A stretch of DNA of 64,000 nt from Oscillatoria nigro-viridis PCC 7112 (GCF_000317475.1 NC_019729.1:6152501-6216500), one strand, 5' to 3'. Counted from the stretch's first letter, positions 1 through 9,240 are shown. The notes: generated from the sequence alone by a model not told the origin. Numbers and translations: made by a program.

Positions 1-1318
1 CTGCGGCTTCGACTAAATTCGGAACTCCCCAGGATTCGTTGAACGGCACCCAGACTACGATACAGGGGTGGCTGGTGTCGCGCTCGATGACTTCCGTCCA
101 CTCCCGCGTCAGCCGTTGCACGGCTTTGGGAGTGAAGCGGTAGGCGCTGGGCATTTCTTCCCAAACTAAAAGCCCCAGCACGTCAGCCCAGTACAAAAAT
201 CGGGGGTCTTCGATTTTTTGGTGCTTGCGGACGCCGTTGAAACCCATTGCTTTGACTAATTCGACATCCTGCCGCAAAGCTTCGTCGTTCGGGGCAGTCA
301 TCATGGTGTCGGGCCAGTAACCTTGGTCGAGCACCAGCCGCAAATAGTAGGGGCGGCCGTTTAGCATGAAGCGATCGCGCTGGATGCTGACCGTCCGCAT
401 GGCGGTATAAGATTTAACCTCGTCGAGCAGTTTGCCGTCGGCCCACAACTGCACTTGAGCGTTGATTAATGTCGGTTTTTCGGGACTCCACAGCAATTCG
501 TTGCGGTAGTCGTCGATACCGGGGTCGGAGAGGGCGATGCGGCGGTGGATTTCGCCGTTGATGACTTCGTAGGTGTCGTTGACCAGCAGCATACAGCCGA
601 TCGACAGTTTAACTTTAATTTGGATTCCCGACTGGCGATCGCCCGCGACAAACGCTTCAAAACCGATTTCCCAGCGTTCAAACTGGGGAGTCCAGCGGAT
701 GCGCTCGATATAAGTGTGAGGCACCAATTCTACCCAGACTGTCTGCCAAATGCCGGTCGTGCGCGGATACCAAATACTGTGGGGCTCTATTTGCCAGTCT
801 TGCTTGCCCCGCGGCTGCTCCAAATCTTGCGGGTCGTCCTGGGCCCAGACTGTCACCCGCTGGGGCCCGTTGAGGTTCACAACTGCTGTAATGTCTGCGG
901 TGAAAGGAGTGTGTCCGCCTTCGTGTTCTATGACAAACTGACCGTTCACCCAGACGCGGGCGCGGTAGTCTACGGCCCCAAAGTGGAGGAGAACTCTGCC
1001 TTCTGTGTGGGGTACGTCAAATTCGCGTTCATACCAGCAGTTGGCGTGAAAATTCGTGTCGCCGATCCCGCTTTTTGCGGATTCTGGAGCAAACGGCACT
1101 TCTATAGTGTGAGTCCACTCAGAAATATCGATCGGCTGCACGCAGCGGCCGGTGTCATCGTAAGCAAACCTCCACTGACCGTTGAGACAAATCCAGTTGC
1201 TCCGGCGCAGTTGGGGGCGCGGATAACCTGTTTTCCGTCCTTGAACTGTCACCTTACTATCAAGAGTTGCAGACTCTTCTATCTCACAATTTTCTATTTC
1301 TCTACCTAACCAACTCAT
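1..1318 (-). CDS. Glycoside hydrolase family 2 protein (beta-galactosidase/beta-glucuronidase-like), C-terminal part beyond left edge
   Basis: The minus strand is open from the ATG at 1316-1318 to base 1, so the gene runs out of the window and only about 439 N-terminal residues are visible. The order is that of GH2 enzymes: a jelly-roll sugar-binding domain (about residues 30-190, with the WYEREF, VWVNGQ and HEGGHTPF patches), an immunoglobulin-like domain (about 190-290), then the start of the TIM barrel with the NGVRKHQK and [17 protein letters not shown] stretches. FNESWG (E428) is the expected NE acid/base motif; the nucleophile would lie beyond the edge. Family members hydrolyse beta-galactosides, beta-glucuronides or beta-mannosides, and the substrate cannot be told here. 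No signal peptide is seen, so a cytoplasmic enzyme is likely. An AGG lies about 11 bases before the start. A 254-codon open frame on the other strand is its shadow. Confidence 0.85.
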   Translation of the reverse strand, partial: MSWLGREIENCEIEESATLDSKVTVQGRKTGYPRPQLRRSNWICLNGQWRFAYDDTGRCVQPIDISEWTHTIEVPFAPESAKSGIGDTNFHANCWYEREFDVPHTEGRVLLHFGAVDYRARVWVNGQFVIEHEGGHTPFTADITAVVNLNGPQRVTVWAQDDPQDLEQPRGKQDWQIEPHSIWYPRTTGIWQTVWVELVPHTYIERIRWTPQFERWEIGFEAFVAGDRQSGIQIKVKLSIGCMLLVNDTYEVINGEIHRRIALSDPGIDDYRNELLWSPEKPTLINAQVQLWADGKLLDEVKSYTAMRTVSIQRDRFMLNGRPYYLRLVLDQGYWPDTMMTAPNDEALRQDVELVKAMGFNGVRKHQKIEDPRFLYWADVLGLLVWEEMPSAYRFTPKAVQRLTREWTEVIERDTSHPCIVVWVPFNESWGVPNLVEAA

Positions 1319-1539
1319 CGGCACATCTACCTGAAGTTATATATCTAGGTTAGCGACAATTACCCCGACTTTGACAAGTTTTTTGCTGATTAATTTGCAA
1401 AAGTTATGCCCATTAAAACAGCCTCATCAGAAGGCTCTCTTGTGCTGAAGTCATTAGTCAGAAGAAAAAAGAATAAACCAGGAAGAAAAAATAAGGAAGA
1501 TTCTTCCTATCCCCCACTCTCCCCTCTCTCACTCTCCCT

Positions 1540-1896
1540 CTAGCTAGCAAGACTTTGCAAACCTCCTAACGGTTCAGTTAGCTCACTTTTGAGATAAAAT
1601 TCTTCTGCAAACGGCAAACAATGAAATATTTGCTGTAGTCCCGTGAGTTCAAATAGAATTCTAACTTGTGCGCTCATGGCAGAGATCAAAAGTATACATT
1701 CGCTGTCTCTAACTAATTTCACGATCGCCACTACAGCCATTAACTCGGAATTTTTCAGGAAATTTATTTTTGAGAAATCCAGCATAATAATTTTGCCACC
1801 GCTTTCAATTAGGCGCTGTATTTCTTTCTGAAACAGAGCCAATTGAGAATTTTCCAAAACCTCATGAGACAAAACAATTTTAACTAGAACGTTCAT
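1540..1896 (-). CDS. STAS-domain protein (anti-sigma factor antagonist-like)
   Basis: A small protein of 119 residues that is essentially one STAS domain. It has the beta-strand IIMLDFSKINFL followed by the loop-helix KNSELMAVVAIVKLV, the place where SpoIIAA-type proteins carry the phosphorylatable Ser. STAS proteins bind anti-sigma or kinase partners and switch them by Ser phosphorylation. S67 (in KNSEL, counted from the chosen ATG) is a candidate site. The ATG at 1896 is preferred over a GTG two codons upstream, because GAGG lies five bases before it. No kinase or phosphatase partner is adjacent; the flanking genes are a GH2 enzyme and glf on the same strand with gaps of more than 100 bases. 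The partner and process are unknown. Confidence 0.75.
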   Translation of the reverse strand: MNVLVKIVLSHEVLENSQLALFQKEIQRLIESGGKIIMLDFSKINFLKNSELMAVVAIVKLVRDSECILLISAMSAQVRILFELTGLQQIFHCLPFAEEFYLKSELTEPLGGLQSLAS

Positions 1897-2000
1897 TTTC
1901 ACCTCAATGCTTGTTTTAATTATTAAATGACTTTTGATGAAAACCGAGTAAGGTGCTCTGTGGGCACCTTACCTTTTTACCCTTAACTCGCAGATTCCAG

Positions 2001-3230
2001 CTACTTGCTACCAGATTTGCCGTTGTGGTTGACAGCAGCGACTTCTAGAGAAGCTGCGGCTGGGCGATGGGCAACTCCCTTATTGGAGGAGCTGACATTA
2101 GAGGCAGAACCGTTAACATTTTCTACCAATTCAATCACCGGCTTGGTAGTAATTTGTGTGTAAGTTGTCAGAGCTTGAGCGACCACTTGATCCATGTTGT
2201 AATACCTGTAAGTCGCCAGCCTTCCCACGAAAGAGACTCCCGGAGTTGCATCAGCCAAAGCCTTATATTTCTTGTAAATTTCGGCATTTTCGGGACGAGG
2301 AACCGGGTAGTAAGGGTCTCCCTCAGCTTGGGGATATTCGTAGACAATGCTAGTTTTTTGATGCTCTTGTCCGGTGAGGTATTTAAACTCGGTGCAGCGA
2401 GTATATAAATGCTCGTTGGGGTAATTTACCACCGGTGCTTCTTGGTGTACGGGTACGTTCAGCGTTTCGTGCTTAAATTCCAAGGAACGGTAAGGAAGTT
2501 TGCCGTAGCAATAATTGAAATAGGAATCGACTGGCCCGGTGTAAATCATTTCTCCGTAAGGGATAAAACCCTCAATTTCCCGGTAGTCGGTATTCAGCAT
2601 CACCTTGATGTTTGGGTGAGAAAGCATCTTTTCAAACATCCGAGTGTAGCCGTGCAGGGGCATTGCTTGATAGGTATCGGTGAAATAGCGATCGTCCCGG
2701 TTAATGCGAGTGGGAACGCGCGCAATCACTGAGTTGTCGAGTTCCGACGGGTCCATTCCCCACTGTTTGCGGGTGTAGTTGCGGAAGAATTTCTCGTAAA
2801 GTTCGCGACCGACTTTGCTGACAACTACATCTTCGGAAGTGCGAATGTAATCTTTTGGTTCTGCTACTTTCGCGAAGAAATCTTCTACTTCAAATGAGGT
2901 GAGATTGAGTCCGTAAAGTTTGTTTACGGTGTTGAGATTTATCGGAATTGGCAGCAGTTGACCGTCAACGCTGGCGAGGACGCGGTGTTCGTAGGGCCGC
3001 CACTCGGTGAAGCGCGAAAGATACTCGAAAACTTGGCGCGAATTGGTGTGAAAAATGTGGGGGCCGTATTTATGTACCAGGATGCCGTGGTTGTCGTAGC
3101 GATCGTATGCGTTGCCGCCGATGTGGTTGCGGGTATCAATTATCAGGACAGTTTTTCCGGCATCATTTGCTAGTCTTTCGGCAATGACACTACCTGCAAA
3201 TCCGGCTCCGACGATTAAATAGTCAAACAT
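2001..3230 (-). CDS. glf: UDP-galactopyranose mutase
   Basis: A flavoenzyme that interconverts UDP-galactopyranose and UDP-galactofuranose, supplying galactofuranose for surface polysaccharides. The N-terminus carries the FAD-binding Rossmann motif VGAGFAGS (residues about 7-14) and the family signatures NHIGGNAYD, GPHIFHTN and RKQWGMDP. The substrate-contact region with Arg and Tyr (FVGRLATYRYYNMDQV) is present near residue 340. At 409 residues it is slightly longer than usual: the last 40 or so residues are a Ser/Ala/Asn-rich tail without recognisable structure. A glycosyltransferase lies just upstream on the same strand (gap 135 bases), suggesting a two-gene galactofuranose unit. The start ATG at 3230 gives the canonical MFDYLIVGAG beginning. 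Confidence 0.95.
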   Translation of the reverse strand: MFDYLIVGAGFAGSVIAERLANDAGKTVLIIDTRNHIGGNAYDRYDNHGILVHKYGPHIFHTNSRQVFEYLSRFTEWRPYEHRVLASVDGQLLPIPINLNTVNKLYGLNLTSFEVEDFFAKVAEPKDYIRTSEDVVVSKVGRELYEKFFRNYTRKQWGMDPSELDNSVIARVPTRINRDDRYFTDTYQAMPLHGYTRMFEKMLSHPNIKVMLNTDYREIEGFIPYGEMIYTGPVDSYFNYCYGKLPYRSLEFKHETLNVPVHQEAPVVNYPNEHLYTRCTEFKYLTGQEHQKTSIVYEYPQAEGDPYYPVPRPENAEIYKKYKALADATPGVSFVGRLATYRYYNMDQVVAQALTTYTQITTKPVIELVENVNGSASNVSSSNKGVAHRPAAASLEVAAVNHNGKSGSK

Positions 3231-3248
3231 TGAAACACCTCTGATTGT

Positions 3249-3272
3249 GGGTAAGGGTAAGGGTAAGGGTAA
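3249..3272. repeat. Hexamer tandem repeat GGGTAA x4
   Basis: Four perfect copies of GGGTAA lie between glf and the upstream glycosyltransferase, about 20 bases before the glf start. Simple repeats like this are common between genes of filamentous cyanobacteria. On the glf sense strand they give a TTACCC run close to the ribosome-binding region, so copy number could affect expression, but this is speculation. Confidence 0.9.
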
Positions 3273-3365
3273 GCAATAATTGGTAATTGGACATAAAGCG
3301 AGGAGTGTTGAATGTTAATTTTTGAATCCGTAACGTGTATTTTTTTAACTTCAACCTCAACATTC

Positions 3366-4667
3366 CTAACTTAAAACTTTCATCTTGGCTTCGGCTTTCT
3401 GCCGTTTCTCATCGATCGCAATTTCGATCAACCCCAGCATTTCGCCCCAGGTATTGTCCCAAGAATTGTCTGCTAAAAAGGCGTCTACTTCGCTCAGCCA
3501 CTTGGTGCGAACGTCCGAACTTTCGCTGAGGATTTCTTGGGCACAAGCAACGAATTCTTCAGAATTGCTAGCAATCCGAACCAAGCCCTTTTCTCCGTAG
3601 GGCCGCACCACGTCGCGGATAGGAGTAGAAATCACCGGTTTGCCGGCAGCGAGGTATTCTGGAGTTTTCGTGGGACTAATAAACTTAGTCGATTCGTTAA
3701 TCGCAAAAGGCAGCATGGCTATATCCCATCCGCCAAGATACGCGGGCAGTTCTTGATAAGATTTGCCGCCGAGATAGTGGATATTGGGGTGAGTTGGCAG
3801 AGTTGCCGGATCGATTTTTACCACCGGGCCAATGATGACTAAATGCCAGTCCGGCTTTGCTTCCGCAAGGCCCGCTAGCAGTTCGATATCCATGCGTTCG
3901 TCTATGACGCCATAAAATCCCAAACGCGGGTGAGGAATGTCTTTTTGATCCGCCGGTTCTTGTGAAAGATTCCTGGCTGTCGCAAAGTGTTCTTTTTCGA
4001 TGCTGCTGGGGAAGGGGTGAATGTTTGGGTGCTGGTGCTGTTTGGCTTCGTAAAGGTTGTGTCCCCCGGTAAATACTACGCTAGCGCGCTTTAATAATTG
4101 GTTTTCATTGGCTTTTAAATCCGGGTGCGCGCCTTGAAATGCTGACAGTTCATCCATGCAGTCGTAGACTACAGCTAGCGGCTTTAAGTGGCTGGTGAAA
4201 CTGACAGCCATTGGTGTGTAATACCAGAGGATGTACTGGCTGATTCCGGCCGATCGAAACAAATCATCTAGCATGGCTTGCTGAGCAGTTTGTGCTGTTG
4301 CTTCGCTGATTCCTTCGCTCAGGTGCGGTACTATTACCCAGACTCCGCTTTCGTGGATGCTGACATCAAGCCACCAATCTGTAGCTGCGCTAAAAACAGG
4401 TTCTTCTACAAAGAATACGCGACGAGTTTTGGCACAACGACTCAACAGATGTTGCGGACGCTGATAGACAAAATTCCACCGCAAATGAGACAGGCAAACT
4501 AAATCTGGTGTATCTAAAGCCTCAGTTTTGGATAAGTTGGCGCGCAATGCGGGCGAGGGAGCAAATTGAGAGGGCGATTTGGCTGGATCTATAGAGGTAA
4601 ATCGGATCTGCCATGCTCGCTCTTTATTGCTATAATTATTGTTGACTGAGTTTTCTGGGGGCGACAT
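3366..4667 (-). CDS. Glycosyltransferase, GT-B fold (family 1/4-like)
   Basis: A 433-residue protein with a GT-B layout. The N-terminal half includes VCLSHLRWNFVYQRPQHLL, a signature of bacterial glycosyltransferases often paired with Glf. The C-terminal nucleotide-sugar half has RLGFYGVIDERMD, HLVIIGPV, IHYLGGKSYQELP and the donor-binding SPTKTPEYLAAGKPVIST with the conserved Glu. It probably transfers a sugar to a polysaccharide or lipid acceptor at the cytoplasmic face. Because glf follows on the same strand after 135 bases, UDP-galactofuranose is a plausible donor, but that is inference from position. The first 40 or so residues are low-complexity (NNNYSNKERAW...), so a later start cannot be excluded. 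Confidence 0.8.
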   Translation of the reverse strand: MSPPENSVNNNYSNKERAWQIRFTSIDPAKSPSQFAPSPALRANLSKTEALDTPDLVCLSHLRWNFVYQRPQHLLSRCAKTRRVFFVEEPVFSAATDWWLDVSIHESGVWVIVPHLSEGISEATAQTAQQAMLDDLFRSAGISQYILWYYTPMAVSFTSHLKPLAVVYDCMDELSAFQGAHPDLKANENQLLKRASVVFTGGHNLYEAKQHQHPNIHPFPSSIEKEHFATARNLSQEPADQKDIPHPRLGFYGVIDERMDIELLAGLAEAKPDWHLVIIGPVVKIDPATLPTHPNIHYLGGKSYQELPAYLGGWDIAMLPFAINESTKFISPTKTPEYLAAGKPVISTPIRDVVRPYGEKGLVRIASNSEEFVACAQEILSESSDVRTKWLSEVDAFLADNSWDNTWGEMLGLIEIAIDEKRQKAEAKMKVLS

Positions 4668-5502
4668 ATTAGCCTCTGGAATTTGTCAAGGAAAATTTGT
4701 CAGTTAAAATTGGTCACTAGGATATATTTCTCAGGATTGTCTTACTGAAAGTAGCAAGCATAAATCTGAGAACTTTTATTGACGAGCAAGCGCCGAATTC
4801 AGTGAGCCAAACAAAGAAACTGTTTAGCTGCGGAAAAACACGCTTATCTGCTTTTTTCACAATTGAAAGTTGGAGATAAGTTAATATTGTTAGACTTGCT
4901 ATTGTTGTTAAATGTAACCCAGTTTTTCGGTCTTAACTTCTATCTGAAGGATGACTTTTATCTCATGAGACACCTAGCTTGCACGCTGGGTTCAAAAGCC
5001 GTTAAAATGCCGATCGATCTTGTAAAATGACTCTTAACTGGCAGGTACGGGGTGAAAAAAGAGCGAGTTTTATTGCTTTATTTGGAGATGATAGAAAATT
5101 TGCCATCAAGTTTATGTTGCTTTTTAATTTGACAAACCTAGCCTTTTTTAAACTCATCCGATCGCTCCTAGGGAAAATTTGTATCTTAATATACAAAGCT
5201 GCACCAGAGATTTCTGACTTGCGATAGATTAACAATTGACAGTTTATGCAGTGGGGTGAAACTCACCGAAGAGCGCCTGTCTCAACAATAGCAAAGAAAC
5301 CAGGCAACCGCAACAATAAACCTAAGATTTTGCGCGAGTCTGTGGCAAGAAACGAAGGTGATGACATTTGCGCTGTGGGCGTAAATTTAACCTCGCGCCC
5401 ACAGCACAAATGTCAATCATCCCTCTAAGGGCGGGTTCGCCGATATCTGCGATCGAACGCCAAATATCCACGTAAACCCGCGACTAGAAAATAGCAGCAA
5501 CT
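4668..5502. other. Intergenic region without a supported gene; contains one long hairpin
   Basis: About 835 bases between two minus-strand genes. Short open frames exist on both strands, but none shows a recognisable domain, a good ribosome-binding site or plausible composition. The one clear structure is the hairpin at 5363-5414. The upstream half (4668-5000) is AT-rich and should hold the promoter of the glycosyltransferase-glf pair. Confidence 0.6.
5363..5414. repeat. Long hairpin, 19-bp arms with 14-base loop
   Basis: Arm 5363-5381 (GACATTTGCGCTGTGGGCG) is the reverse complement of 5396-5414 except for one C/A mismatch, with a 14-base AT-rich loop. Outer bases GATGA/TCATC extend the symmetry with a small bulge. 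No T-run follows, so a classical terminator is unlikely. It could be a miniature palindromic element. It sits about 90 bases past the 3' end of the minus-strand aldo/keto reductase gene. Confidence 0.8.
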
Positions 5503-6540
5503 TTACAGTCGGCGGCTGTCAATTTTGGCGATTCCTCCTCCAAAGGCAAAATCTTGCACCGTCGAACTCTTTAAGAAATCGTGAGGGAAACCCAATTCAA
5601 TTGCGCTTACTTTGTCTAACTGCTGCATTTGTTCGGGGGTTAATTTAAACTCCAAACAAGCCAGATTTTCCTGAAGTTGCGAGAGTTTGCGCGAACCCAC
5701 AATCGGAATAACTTCGACTGGCTGTTGTCGCAGCCAATTTAGGGCTACTTGAGAAGCGGGTTTGCCAATTTCGGCTGCTATTTTGCTAACTTCGCCAGCA
5801 ATTTTGAGGTCTCGTTCGTTAATTGTTCCCGATTCAGGTGAATTCAGCCGTTTAGCTTCGCTGGCTGTTTCTGAAGTGTTGTATTTTCCTGTCAGCAAAC
5901 CGCTTGCTAGGGGGCTCCAAGCTGTGACTCCAATATCAAAGGCTTTTGCCATAGGGATCAAATCCCGTTCGGGAGTTCGCTCTTTTAAAGAATACTCGAT
6001 TTGCAAGCCGATAAATGGTGTCCAACCGCGCAGATGGGCGATCGTATTTGCTTGAGAAATAATCCAAGCCGGCGTATTAGAAATGCCGATATAAAGAACT
6101 TTGCCGGCGCGCACCAAATCGTCAAAAGCGCGCATTACTTCTTCGACTGGTGTGGTAAAATCCCAAGCGTGCAGCCACAGCAAATCTATGTATTCAACTT
6201 GCAATCGCTTCAAACTTGCTTCTACTGCTTGTACCATATTTTTGCGGTGGTTGCCGAAACCGTTGATTTCGCCATTTTTCATGTTGAGGCTATACTTAGT
6301 GGCAACTACCCATTTTTCGCGATCGGCTGCGATGAACTCGCCGACATATTTTTCGCTAGTACCGTTGGTGTAGAGATTGGCGGTATCAATGAAATTGCCG
6401 CCCGCTTCTGCAAAGGCGTCGAACATTTTACGGCTTTCGTCGTAGGAACCGCCCCAACCCCACTCTTCCCCAAAAGTCATGGTTCCGAGGCAGATTTCCG
6501 AAACGCGAAGTCCGCTGTGACCTAGTAGTTTGTATCTCAT
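5503..6540 (-). CDS. Aldo/keto reductase
   Basis: An NAD(P)H-dependent oxidoreductase of the AKR superfamily, 345 residues, expected to be a cytoplasmic TIM barrel. The catalytic tetrad is visible as D in GGNFIDTANLY, Y in the same stretch (ANLYTNG), K in VVATKYS and H in IDLLWLHAWD. The C-terminal cofactor-binding part reads PIVGSRKLSQLQENL. The N-terminus MRYKLLGHSGLRVSEICLGTMTFG is typical of the general AKR group acting on small aldehydes or ketones; the real substrate is not visible. It is a single gene followed by the hairpin region. The start is fixed by the canonical N-terminus. It is not closely similar to the other aldo/keto reductase at 36.7 kb. Confidence 0.9.
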   Translation of the reverse strand: MRYKLLGHSGLRVSEICLGTMTFGEEWGWGGSYDESRKMFDAFAEAGGNFIDTANLYTNGTSEKYVGEFIAADREKWVVATKYSLNMKNGEINGFGNHRKNMVQAVEASLKRLQVEYIDLLWLHAWDFTTPVEEVMRAFDDLVRAGKVLYIGISNTPAWIISQANTIAHLRGWTPFIGLQIEYSLKERTPERDLIPMAKAFDIGVTAWSPLASGLLTGKYNTSETASEAKRLNSPESGTINERDLKIAGEVSKIAAEIGKPASQVALNWLRQQPVEVIPIVGSRKLSQLQENLACLEFKLTPEQMQQLDKVSAIELGFPHDFLKSSTVQDFAFGGGIAKIDSRRL

Positions 6541-6682
6541 GTCACCCTTCCGCTAGTTAGTGGTTGTTAACAGTTTAGATCGGGATTTCCCACACTGTTG
6601 CCATAAGTCGGGGTGACGGGCTTTTGTAATGTGTTAAGCTGTTGCGGCCTTGAAATTCTATATCAAAAAAAATTAAAGTCTT

Positions 6683-6741
6683 GTGGGGTGGGCCTATGAG
6701 CCCGCGGAGAATATACAATTTAAATGCGCGACAGCTTAGCG
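6683..6741 (+). repeat. Dispersed repeat, copy 1 (GTGGGGTGGGC ... ACAGCTTA)
   Basis: Starts with GTGGGGTGGGC, followed by a GCCCGC half, then ATACAATTTAAATGC and ACAGCTTA. The reverse complement of about 24805-24867 follows the same order (GTGGGGTGGGCCC, GCTCGCCC, ATACAAATTAAATGC, ACAGCTTAA) with a few substitutions. The two copies are in opposite orientation and both intergenic. Confidence 0.7.
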
Positions 6742-6913
6742 CTATGCCGGATGTTGAATGTTTGACCAAGTTAATCAAAATGTCGTAGCAGGGGCGAGGG
6801 CTCCGGGGCATTGCGCCTGCATTTAGTTTAAAAAGCGCGCAGGGGCGATCGTCTTACTAATGTATTTAGGATTACATTGCTAAATAAAAATACACTAAAA
6901 CTGAAAAATAAAT

Positions 6914-6929
6914 ATCTACCTTTAGATAG
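6914..6929 (+). promoter_or_regulatory. Shared 16-base motif ATCTACCTTTAGATAG, upstream of fasciclin gene
   Basis: ATCTACCTTTAGATAG occurs exactly twice in the window as far as I can see: here and at 16663-16678. It contains the imperfect dyad TCTA...TAGA. Here it ends 142 bases before the fasciclin start; in the other copy it ends 148 bases before the GH13 start. Equal distance and orientation suggest a common regulator or sigma-factor site. The function is inferred. Confidence 0.45.
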
Positions 6930-7071
6930 GTATTTCAGGAAAGTATTTAAATAAAAAAATGCTATCTTAAATAAGCAGAAAACCAGACATAACTAGAGAA
7001 AAAATTAATGTAGCTAAATTAACTTTTTAGCGTTATAGTGATTTATAGATTACAAAAACTAGGTGACTCAC

Positions 7072-7473
7072 TTGGCTGATATCGTTGATACCGCCGTTTC
7101 GGCAGGCTCTTTTACAACCCTAGTTGCTGCTGTCAAAGCTGCTGGTTTAGTAGATACTCTCAAAGGCGCTGGCCCCTTCACAGTTTTTGCGCCTACTGAC
7201 GAAGCTTTTGCTAAGCTTCCCGCAGGTACTGTAGAAGCACTGCTTAAGGACATTCCTAAGCTCACAAAAATCTTGACTTATCATGTCGTTTCTGGCAAAG
7301 TTATGGCCGCTGATGCGGTCAAGCTGAAATCGGCTAAGACAGTTGAAGGTTCAGAAGTTAAAATTGATGCTTCCAATGGCGTCAAAATCAATGATTCTAC
7401 CGTTACAACAGCCGATGTTGCTGCTGATAATGGCGTCATCCACATTATTGATTCAGTCTTGCTTCCTGCGTAA
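7072..7473 (+). CDS. Fasciclin (FAS1/beta-Ig-H3) domain protein
   Basis: A single FAS1 domain of 133 residues without a signal peptide. The family boxes are present: H1-like [17 protein letters not shown], the central YHVVSGKV and the H2-like [16 protein letters not shown]1 domains mediate adhesion or protein-protein contact. Small soluble FAS1 proteins are common in cyanobacteria, and one of them, CupS, belongs to an NDH-1 CO2-uptake complex, but it is normally encoded with ndhF3-ndhD3-cupA, not seen here. I chose the TTG at 7072 because AGGTGA ends five bases before it and the protein then begins [12 protein letters not shown], as in relatives; a GTG lies three codons upstream. It is monocistronic, with a terminator right after it and the shared 16-base motif upstream. 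Confidence 0.88.
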   Translation: MADIVDTAVSAGSFTTLVAAVKAAGLVDTLKGAGPFTVFAPTDEAFAKLPAGTVEALLKDIPKLTKILTYHVVSGKVMAADAVKLKSAKTVEGSEVKIDASNGVKINDSTVTTADVAADNGVIHIIDSVLLPA

Positions 7474-7505
7474 GCACAGACTTAGATAGCGCAATACTAT
7501 CTTGA

Positions 7506-7539
7506 GGGCGGTGGCTGTTGTTAGCCACTGCCCTGTTTT
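7506..7539 (+). terminator. Rho-independent terminator after the fasciclin gene
   Basis: An 11-bp stem (GGGCGGTGGCT at 7506-7516 against AGCCACTGCCC at 7523-7533, one G-U pair) with a six-base loop is followed by TGTTTT. It begins 32 bases after the stop codon, at the expected distance. Confidence 0.8.
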
Positions 7540-7902
7540 CGTTGATAGTTGAGATTTAAATATTTTACGCAGCTCGATAATTAAAAGTATTATAGAGTAG
7601 CGGGAATTGGCCGATCGCACTCAGCTTGATTCGGGCCCAAATTTTTCGCTGCTGAATTTACCGGGAAAACTGGTTGCAGGCTAACTGCGACAGGTACTCT
7701 GGACAAAATTTTATCAAAAAAATCAAAAAGTGCGATCGAGTGCGTTAGCAATTGCCGATAATTAGCGGCCCAGTTATTTTGCACTATCGGGCTGATTCCC
7801 GGTTGATGCGTAGATACCATGCCACCAAACCCAACATTTCTCCGAGAAACTGGGTTTACGAGGCCTTGTCCTAATTAAGATACAATAAGAACCACAAGGA
7901 AA

Positions 7903-9063
7903 GTGCGATCGACGTTATTTGACATCCAAGCTATGCAATCTACAACAAATCAGCCCGAGACAGAACCGGCGATGGACGCTCCCAAACACGGATTGCCCGT
8001 TACAATCATTACAGGATTTCTCGGCAGCGGCAAAACAACCCTGCTCAACCACATCCTGACCAATCAGCAGGGTTTGAAAACAGCAGTTTTGGTAAATGAA
8101 TTTGGCGAAATCGGCATCGACAACGAACTGATTGTCACCACCGACGACAACATGGTTGAGCTGAACAACGGCTGCATCTGCTGCACAATTAATGAAGATT
8201 TAGTTAATGCAGTTTACAAAGTTCTGGAACGTCAAGAAAATCTCGATTATCTGGTAGTGGAAACAACCGGACTCGCCGACCCGCTGCCAGTAGCGATGAC
8301 TTTTTTAGGCACAGAACTGCGCGATCTGACTCGTCTCGATTCGATAGTTACAGTAGTAGACGCAGCCAACTACAGCTTAGATTTGTTCAACTCTCAAGCA
8401 GCTTACAGTCAAATAGCTTACGGCGATATAATTATCCTCAACAAAACTGATTTGGTTGAAGAAGCAGATTTAGATTTGTTGGAAGTTAAGATTCGCGATG
8501 TCAAAGAAGGTGCTAGAATTCTGCGAACCGTAAAATCGGAAGTTCCCTTACCGCTAGTCCTCAGCGTGGGATTGTTTGAATCGGACAAATATTTCCAATC
8601 TGAGGAAACTCCTAGCAGTCACGACCATCACGAACATCACGAACATCACGAACATCACGAACATCACGAACATCACGACCACAGCCATCACGACCACAGC
8701 CATCACGACCACAGCCATCACGACCACTCCCACCATTTAGAAAATGACGGATTTACCTCAATTTCTTTCCAGAGCGACAAGCCGTTTTCTCTGAGGAAAT
8801 TTCAATATTTCTTAGACAACCAACTGCCAATAAATGTGTTTCGCGCGAAAGGGATTATGTGGTTTGAAGAAAGTCCCAAACGGCATATTTTTCACTTGAG
8901 CGGTAAGCGATTTTCGATGGATGACGACGAGTGGAAAGGCGATCGCAAAAACCAGCTTGTTCTCATTGGTCAGGGTTTGGATACGGAGACTTTGCGATCG
9001 CAACTCGAAAACTGTCTTTGTATGCCTTCAACCAATCGCGGCAAAGGTTTTGGGAAAAACTAA
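7903..9063 (+). CDS. CobW/G3E-family GTPase with His-rich metal-binding stretch
   Basis: A P-loop GTPase of the CobW/COG0523 group, which insert or deliver metals (Zn, Ni, Co, Fe) to target proteins. Walker A is GFLGSGKTT (about residues 38-46 from the GTG at 7903), the metal-binding signature is GCICC, and the guanine motif is ILNKTD. Between the GTPase and the CobW C-terminal domain sits a stretch of about 37 residues made of HEH and HDHSHH units, encoded by perfect DNA tandem repeats (about 8626-8733). The C-terminal domain has FRAKGIMWFEESPKRHIFHLSGKR. A zinc chaperone role is the best guess. The start is uncertain: GTG at 7903 has AAGGA only two bases upstream; ATG at 7933 gives a shorter leader. 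Confidence 0.9.
   Translation: MRSTLFDIQAMQSTTNQPETEPAMDAPKHGLPVTIITGFLGSGKTTLLNHILTNQQGLKTAVLVNEFGEIGIDNELIVTTDDNMVELNNGCICCTINEDLVNAVYKVLERQENLDYLVVETTGLADPLPVAMTFLGTELRDLTRLDSIVTVVDAANYSLDLFNSQAAYSQIAYGDIIILNKTDLVEEADLDLLEVKIRDVKEGARILRTVKSEVPLPLVLSVGLFESDKYFQSEETPSSHDHHEHHEHHEHHEHHEHHDHSHHDHSHHDHSHHDHSHHLENDGFTSISFQSDKPFSLRKFQYFLDNQLPINVFRAKGIMWFEESPKRHIFHLSGKRFSMDDDEWKGDRKNQLVLIGQGLDTETLRSQLENCLCMPSTNRGKGFGKN
8626..8733 (+). repeat. In-gene tandem repeats encoding the His-rich stretch
   Basis: About five copies of a 9-base unit (CATCACGAA) are followed by about four copies of a 15-base unit (CACGACCACAGCCAT) in the CobW-type gene. Unit lengths are multiples of three, so changes in copy number would keep the frame and alter the number of histidines. 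Confidence 0.85.
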
Positions 9064-9240
9064 AGGTTGAAAATTAAACAGAACAGACGTGCGCTGGCTA
9101 GAAACCGGGTTTTTTCGTCGAGACTTCGCGGTCAAAACCAAGATTTATCCGAGAAACCGGGTTTCTTTCGATCGTTCCTATTCAAAAGGTAAGTTTACCT
9201 TTTGATTTTTAGTTTGAAATTTAAGCATTTCTAATTTCCA

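Larger units (their letters stand above)
6541..7071. other. Divergent intergenic region with a dispersed repeat and a regulatory-looking motif
   Basis: This stretch separates the minus-strand aldo/keto reductase from the plus-strand fasciclin gene, so it must hold both promoters. It contains a copy of a roughly 60-base dispersed repeat (6683-6741, second copy near 24805-24867) and the 16-base motif at 6914-6929 that recurs upstream of the GH13 gene. The stretch 6850-7050 is strongly AT-rich. No gene is supported here. Confidence 0.6.

Noticed and set aside
545-1309. 254-codon plus-strand open frame
   Set aside because: It lies opposite a clear GH2 gene whose minus-strand frame is open to the left edge; the plus-strand product has no recognisable domain.
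7072-7473. Fasciclin protein as CupS of the NDH-1 CO2-uptake complex
   Set aside because: CupS is normally encoded with ndhF3-ndhD3-cupA. This gene is 16 kb from the ndh genes here, and small FAS1 proteins are common paralogues.
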